A stretch of DNA of 64,000 nucleotides, from positions 62,001 through 126,000 of the forward strand of contig JASAND010024101.1 in assembly GCA_030248195.1 (NCBI GenBank). The letters run 5' to 3'. Positions 58,924 to 64,000 of this stretch are shown here, one piece after another. Each line of letters opens with the position of its first letter. Position 1 is the first letter of the stretch. The DNA is from Trissonchulus latispiculum (Eukaryota; Nematoda; Enoplea; Enoplida; Ironidae). The position numbers and the translations under genes were made by a program. The notes beneath the pieces are model-generated. The model was not told the origin of the DNA. It saw only the letters and a list, made by a program, of their open reading frames with translations, and made no database searches.

Positions 58924-59283
58924 CTATCCCCTAAAGTATAGTTTCAGGAAAATTTTAGAAAGCTTTACTAAAGAAAAAACAGTGTTTTCTGACGTCACAA
59001 ATGTCATTCGAGCCGCTGGCAAAACAGCAACTGACGCAAAGTTAGCTTTTAGATTTGCTTGTTCATTAAACTGATTCTGCTTCGGTTCCCTTGTGGCCAT
59101 GATATTGCTAAAACAGATCTGCAACTGCTTACCAGCAGATCTTAACAGGTTTTGTGAAGTTTGAGCTTTAATGAAATCTTCAGACAAGGTCCTAAAACTA
59201 TTATAGCTGTGAAGGAAGCGTATATTCTGTAAACAAGAACTCGGTTCAGAGGTACACTCCAAACAAGTCAGTGATATTTGCAT
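58924..59283 (-). CDS. open frame downstream of the BEL/Pao pol remnant
   Basis: A 119-codon frame with a Cys-containing N-terminus (LTCLECTSEPSSC) lies 3' of the pol fragment on the same strand. It could be a remnant of an extra retroelement gene or chance. I recognise no domain. Confidence 0.2.
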   Translation of the reverse strand: MQISLTCLECTSEPSSCLQNIRFLHSYNSFRTLSEDFIKAQTSQNLLRSAGKQLQICFSNIMATREPKQNQFNEQANLKANFASVAVLPAARMTFVTSENTVFSLVKLSKIFLKLYFRG

Positions 59284-60090
59284 GCTACCCTTTTGTTAAA
59301 TTAAGAAAACTCGACTTTTATACGTTTCCATGTATATATTGAATAACATGTGATGGTTATTACGAAAGTAACAAAAGATATAGATTTTTTAGTATATATA
59401 AGTATTTAAATTTTAATTAGTCTTTAAATTTAAAGGAAATTCATTCATCTTCACACTCCCAACGAGCAATGGTCTTGATGTTTCTTCTTGCTTTGATGGC
59501 TGCTTGTCGGCGAGAATATCTTTTCGGGGTCTCTGGACCATTTCCATTGTGAAATATGATAGAGTTATTGTCACCGGAAATCCCCGATTGTCCCCCATTG
59601 ATCGGATCAGGACCCACTCTAGAATTTGAACTCCCAGGGCGGCTACAGTGTTCCTTTGATCCCAGTCCCTTCCCATCCAAAATCCCTGATTCCAGTTTGG
59701 TTTCAGGAAAATCGCCTGGAATACTATCAGAATTTGCCTCAATGTTATTGTCATTGACTGGTGCGGTAGGTGAGAGGTCTTTAGCATTTTTAACAGAACC
59801 TTCAGTTCGGCTGAGGTTGTTACTGTTGCGAACCTCAATGGGGTAAAGGTAGGGTAGGGGTCGTTGAATTTTCCTACCGCCCTTAACTTGAACTATGGCC
59901 GATCTGACTTCCCCATCATTGCTCACAACAGGTTCGCTGATTAGTCCAATTTTCCATTGTCCTCGTGGTCGCAGTAATTCGTTTACCAACACTACCACAC
60001 CAGCCTCTGGTATAGACCTGCCCATCCGTTTATCTTGCTCTCCCAAGCTGAGCAGATATCGTGGTTTCCACGCTGACCAAAGGTGTCGAG

Positions 60091-61222
60091 CAGAGATGAA
60101 ACCGGGTCACCGGGTCACCGGGTCACCGGGTCAGTTCGGGTCACTATATGGACCGGGTCACCGGGTCAGGAGCTCTGACCCGGTCTTGACCCGGTATTTT
60201 TGACTGGAGGAATTTTTTTGCTGTTATAAGATATTTTTCAAAGTTTTATCAATTTTTGCCAACTGTTCAACAATTACTCAAAAATTAGCAATAGTAATAT
60301 TCTTAACTTAATCGTGTAGTTTTCTTAAATGCTTTTCGCTGTAGTAGTAGTGTCCTCATAATATTTGTAATGACCTGTCAAGTTTAGATCAAGGTTTGAA
60401 ACTACAATGATTGCGTTGAATCTTAACTAGAAAATGAAAACTATTACATGGGCCCTGAGAGTCTGAAATCTTTATTTTAAAATCTAAAATTCTCCATGCT
60501 CCATCTAGTGTAAGTGATTTCTCGCTGCTGCTATTATTTTTGGAGGGAGAGGGTCAGACTGTGGGTTTCAAATCTCCGTAAGAAGGAAAATCTCAGCAAA
60601 ACAAGATTTACAGATTCTGAGTTTTACTTTGCATTTTTGCAATTGTTATGGCTTACAACATATCTTCAGGAACCAATTGTGATTGATTTTATGTCATATT
60701 CTCTGAATCCTAGCCATACGAAAAAAATATTTCCAAAGAATTCCCGCGGAGTGAAACTTCAATCATACAACTAAATGAAATATTTTACTAAAATATGTAA
60801 TGATAAAACAGAAAAGTGCTAATATTAAACCCTCTGATTAGAATTAGATGATGTCATGACTTTGGCAAAGTATTTTGTTCCAATATGTTTGATTCAAAAA
60901 GCTATGTAGTTTACCTCACGTCATTGAGTGCAAAATCGTGCAAATCGTTATAAATTTTCCGGCTTACTTACAATATTCACTTTCCAATGTTACTACTTTA
61001 AGGAAAGGAAAACTTTTGCCTAACTTGATATTTTAGTCATCAAAAATGTCCAAAATGGTAAAAAACACTCACCGCACCCCAGTAAAGTATTTTTAATTTT
61101 TTGCAAGCTTAACCATGAATTTTCAAAAATACCGGGTCACCGGGTCACCGGGTCACCGGGTCAGGGGTCGACCGGGTCACCGGGTCACCGGGTCAGTAAA
61201 TAGTGACCCGGTTTCATCTCTG
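60091..61222. mobile_element. hAT-like element, family CAGAGATGAAACC, second copy
   Basis: The ends CAGAGATGAAACCGGGTCA and its inverse match the copy at 30327-31468, and the interior matches in reverse orientation. The flanking 8-mers GTGTCGAG and GCAGTTTC do not match, so no target duplication is left. It interrupts the BEL/Pao pol between integrase and DUF5641. Confidence 0.85.
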
Positions 61223-62155
61223 GCAGTTTCTGTCCTTTCTACCACCGATTGAGAAGATCGTTCACCGGATTTCTACTTTCTCTATATCCATCAGTCACGT
61301 CACAGGCTTCAGATGTACCTGTGGAAGGATTAAGGTTGATGAAATGACCAGGAGTGAGAACTTACTGACCCCAGGCCTTTTCTGCATCCATGACTGTCAG
61401 TGGTCTCGAATTCAATACAGCTTCTACTTCGGTTGTAATCGTCCAAAGTTGTTCAAAAGAAAGCAATCTATTATCAATAGTCTTCCGTAAGCTTCTTTTT
61501 ACTGACTTTACCAGACGTTCGTAGAATCCGCCCATCCGCGGTGCAAATTCTGGAATAAATTTCCATTGTATTTCTCTGTCGACTAGATAATCCGTGATCT
61601 CGGTGTTTGCTTCTTTCGAGGGCTGTGACCATAGTCGCTTCAGACCTTTATAGCAAAGTTTAAAGTTAGGAGCGTTGTCTGAAATGATTTGATCTGGCTT
61701 CCCTCTTCTTGCTATGAAACGTCTGAGACACATCATAAATTGATCAGCAGTCAAATCTTTAACCAGTTCAAGGTGAATAGCCCTCGTCACTGCACACGTA
61801 CAGAAGCAGATCCATGTCTTCGAAGGGTTGCTCTTATCTTTGTAGACATAGAGAGGTCCATTATAGTCGAGACCAGTGCAAGTAAATGCTGGTCTTTCTT
61901 CTGCTCTTACTTTCGGTAAGGACGGCATCGAAGGTTGCTTGTAACTGCCATCTTCCCAGTATCTGCAAATTAAGCAGGTCTTTAATGTTTTCTTTACACA
62001 TGCTCTTCCACTTGGTATCCAATGTTCATTTCAAATTGCCGACAAAGTGTGATTGATTCCGACATGAGCTAGGTTTCCATGGCATTCTTTGATTACCAAA
62101 AAGGTGGACCGGGCACTTCTCGGTAACAACTTTGGATTCTTCGCATCGTATCCAA

Positions 62156-63495
62156 GGGCCTTTTCGCAAATGGGTAGAGTAGAGTAGAGTACAGTAGAGT
62201 TAAAATTAACTCTTTTAACTCTTCATGAATGCATGGAGTTAATTTTAACTCTGCATGTTTTTAACTCTTTTAACTCTGCAGGGTTACAAATGGAAGAGTT
62301 AAAAATCGAAGAGTTAAAATTAACTCAGAGCATTCGCGAAAAGAGTTAAAAGAATTAAAACTGGAGAGTTAAAATTTGACTCTCTGCATTCGCGAAAAGA
62401 GTTAAAAGAGTTAAACGGGAGAAGTCAAATGAACACTGTGCATTCGCGAGAAGAGTTAAAATAAAATAAATTAATAAATAAATTATTTATTTATTTAATT
62501 ATTTATTTAACTAATTAAAATAAGTTAATAAAATTAAGTAGATAAACATTTTATTAAATTAAATTTCATAAACAGATTTCAAATTTCACTTGAAATGGGT
62601 GCCCTTAAAAGGGCAGTTAGGATAACAATCGACCCTAATTCTGTTAAGGAGCGTCACCAGCTGAAACTAAAACACTTAGGCTTTCGCGCAATGTTAGTCG
62701 AGATATTGTTTCTAAATTTTAAATTTTAAAGTTTGCATTAATTTTTAATTTTACAATCTTACTTTTATGTTATCCGTAGCAAAATCAGGTCTTAATATAC
62801 TTTTCGGAAAAAGGCGGTCGATTGCTTCCAGTTTTCTCATATTCGGCTTTATTGTTGCCAGTCAGCTCTTATACATAACTTCAAATTTGTATTCATTAAG
62901 TGCTGCCAAATACCTGGCAAAAATAATTTATAATTTAATACTGATTTATAATCAGTATAAGCTCCTATAATTAATTCTAATTAATCATTATTTCTTATAA
63001 AGCAGCATGTTTAAACAATTTTTCCATCTATTTTCTATTTTATTAAATATTTTGTTGGTTTAGTGTGAATAATTCATCAGAATGTTGGCAAAAGTTTAAG
63101 TATTATGAATCATCCAATGAAATTACATACTGTCCTTTCACTGGTTGGATTATGTTGTCATATTTAAAGCTTTATTATGTGCGCAAAACGTGGCAATAAT
63201 AATGCAAAGCGTATAAGATTTTTAACTCGTTTAACCCGCGTGCTGAGACGGGGGTTAAAATTCAGTGTAAAATGTCGCGAGCGAGTTAAAAGAGTTAACT
63301 TTAACCCATTCGCGAAAAGGGTAGAGTTAAATTTTACTCTGCAGCCTTTTAACTCTACATGTCATTCACGAAAAGAGTAGAGTTAAAAGAGATAATTTTT
63401 AACTCTTTTCGCGTACGACCGAAGGGTCAAAGATTTTAACTCTGCTTACTCGGCGAGTTAAATTTAACTCTTTTAACCCATTCGAGAAAAGGCCC
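62156..63495. mobile_element. Harbinger-like element, GAGTTAAA words
   Basis: GGGCCTTTTCGCAAATGGGT and the inverse ACCCATTCGAGAAAAGGCCC bound 1,340 bp with flanking CAA (62153-62155 and 63496-63498). Alternatively the element starts one base inside and duplicates CCAAG. Removing it closes the BEL/Pao frame, which fixes the insertion site. Both subterminal regions are chains of GAGTTAAAA and TTTTAACTC words with CATTCGCGAAAAGAG motifs. The AT-rich centre (62460-63180) is unique and has no convincing open frame. Confidence 0.8.
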
Positions 63496-64000
63496 CAAGA
63501 TCGGCATTGTCGATTCTTCCTCTACATCTTATGATTCCGTTACTATCCAAAAACAAATTCAATTTTCCAACAATATCCGGTTGTTTCATCTTCTGTCCGT
63601 TCAGATAGCTGATAACATCAGCGAACTGCTGCTTCTGGAGTTGTAATTCCAAACATCGCTTTGCTTCGAATATTTTTTCGGCACTAAGGATTCCGATTCT
63701 TTTAGAAGTCTTCAAAAGATTTCCCTTAAATCGTAGAATCCATACAACGGTACGTACAAGCTTCCTCATTGTTGAAAACTGGTCAACATTTATCCAAGAA
63801 TCAACTTCTATCTGTGTACCTAAGGTGGGTTCATATGCTGGCTCAGGTGTTAAGTTTTTTATTTGTTTGTTTTCCTCCTGATAGTCATCTTGTCGAGGCT
63901 AGTGGCCCGGCCGAACCCATCCGGCCGGCTACCGGTTTAGAGCAGTTTGCAGTGCAGTTATTATAGCTACTAAGATATTTATTTTCAGATGTTATCTTAG

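Larger units (their letters stand above)
59441..64000 (-). pseudogene. pol: broken BEL/Pao retrotransposon pol
   Basis: Three separated minus-strand stretches belong to one BEL/Pao pol. From 63966 to 63496 the connector region before integrase is present (LTPEPAYEPT, CRGRIDNADL). From 62155 to 61223 the H2C2 zinc-binding region (NLAHVGINHT, CLICRYWE) and the integrase core follow (ICFCTCAVTRAIHLE, IISDNAPNF). From 60090 to 59441 the C-terminal domain usually annotated DUF5641 ends the protein (EAGVVVLVNELLRPRGQWK, then RRQAAIKARR). Damage: a hAT-like element at 60091-61222, a Harbinger-like element at 62156-63495, an in-frame TGA at 62031-62033, and a frameshift with stop near 61362. The upstream gag, protease and reverse transcriptase lie outside the window, and no LTR was recognised. 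Confidence 0.85.

Overview
The window looks like nuclear DNA of an invertebrate animal. It has spliceosomal introns with GT/AG borders, BEL/Pao retroelement remains, many short inverted-repeat elements with clean target-site duplications (hAT-like 8 bp, piggyBac-like TTAA, mariner-like TA, Harbinger-like 3 bp), several minisatellites and an extreme density of long G or C runs. No rRNA operon, CRISPR array or bacterial gene arrangement is present. I cannot name the species from sequence alone. All exon borders are read by eye from reading frames, splice dinucleotides and intron phase.

Layout. 1-3.4 kb: noncoding DNA with tandem duplications. 3.4-5.2 kb (minus): a PrimPol-like gene (copy B) with altered catalytic residues and a duplicated terminal zinc-finger exon. 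8.1-11.6 kb (minus): a five-exon acidic, Ser-rich gene (gene 1) joined only by phase-2 introns. 11.7-20.3 kb: G-rich repeat arrays. 20.4-22.1 kb: short inverted-repeat elements. 22.1-23.6 kb (plus): PrimPol-like copy C, also lacking catalytic acids. 25.5-27.7 kb: a fold-back element inside a 1.1 kb tandem duplication. 27.7-32.9 kb (minus): a two-exon DDE-type transposase with a zinc-binding N-terminal part and a CRC (Tesmin/TSO1-like) cysteine domain; its intron holds a hAT-type element. 33.0-34.8 kb: a TTAA-flanked element carrying another nested element. 35.4 kb: a 151-bp exact copy of PrimPol C coding sequence. 36.6-37.8 kb (minus): PrimPol-like copy A with all catalytic motifs. 38.4-39.1 kb: a 98-bp satellite. 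39.6-45.9 kb (minus): a nine-exon gene (gene 2), again all phase-2 introns, with a stray transposase fragment and a mariner-like element in its introns. 46-54 kb: duplications, a 100-bp minisatellite and nested fold-back elements. 54-59 kb: Harbinger-like and hAT-like elements and a tRNA-like SINE head. 59.4-64 kb (minus): a broken BEL/Pao pol gene split by two inserted elements.

The most notable theme is a small family of PrimPol-type (archaeo-eukaryotic primase) genes within 35 kb. One copy keeps the metal-binding and nucleotide-binding motifs. Two have replaced them but keep long open frames and the C-terminal zinc finger. Twice, a PrimPol-like gene lies just downstream of a phase-2 multi-exon acidic gene on the same strand, and a near-identical 105-bp repeat sits at both loci. 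A DDE/CRC transposase and fragments of both gene types are interspersed. Whether this is a mobile cassette or a domesticated host gene family cannot be settled here.
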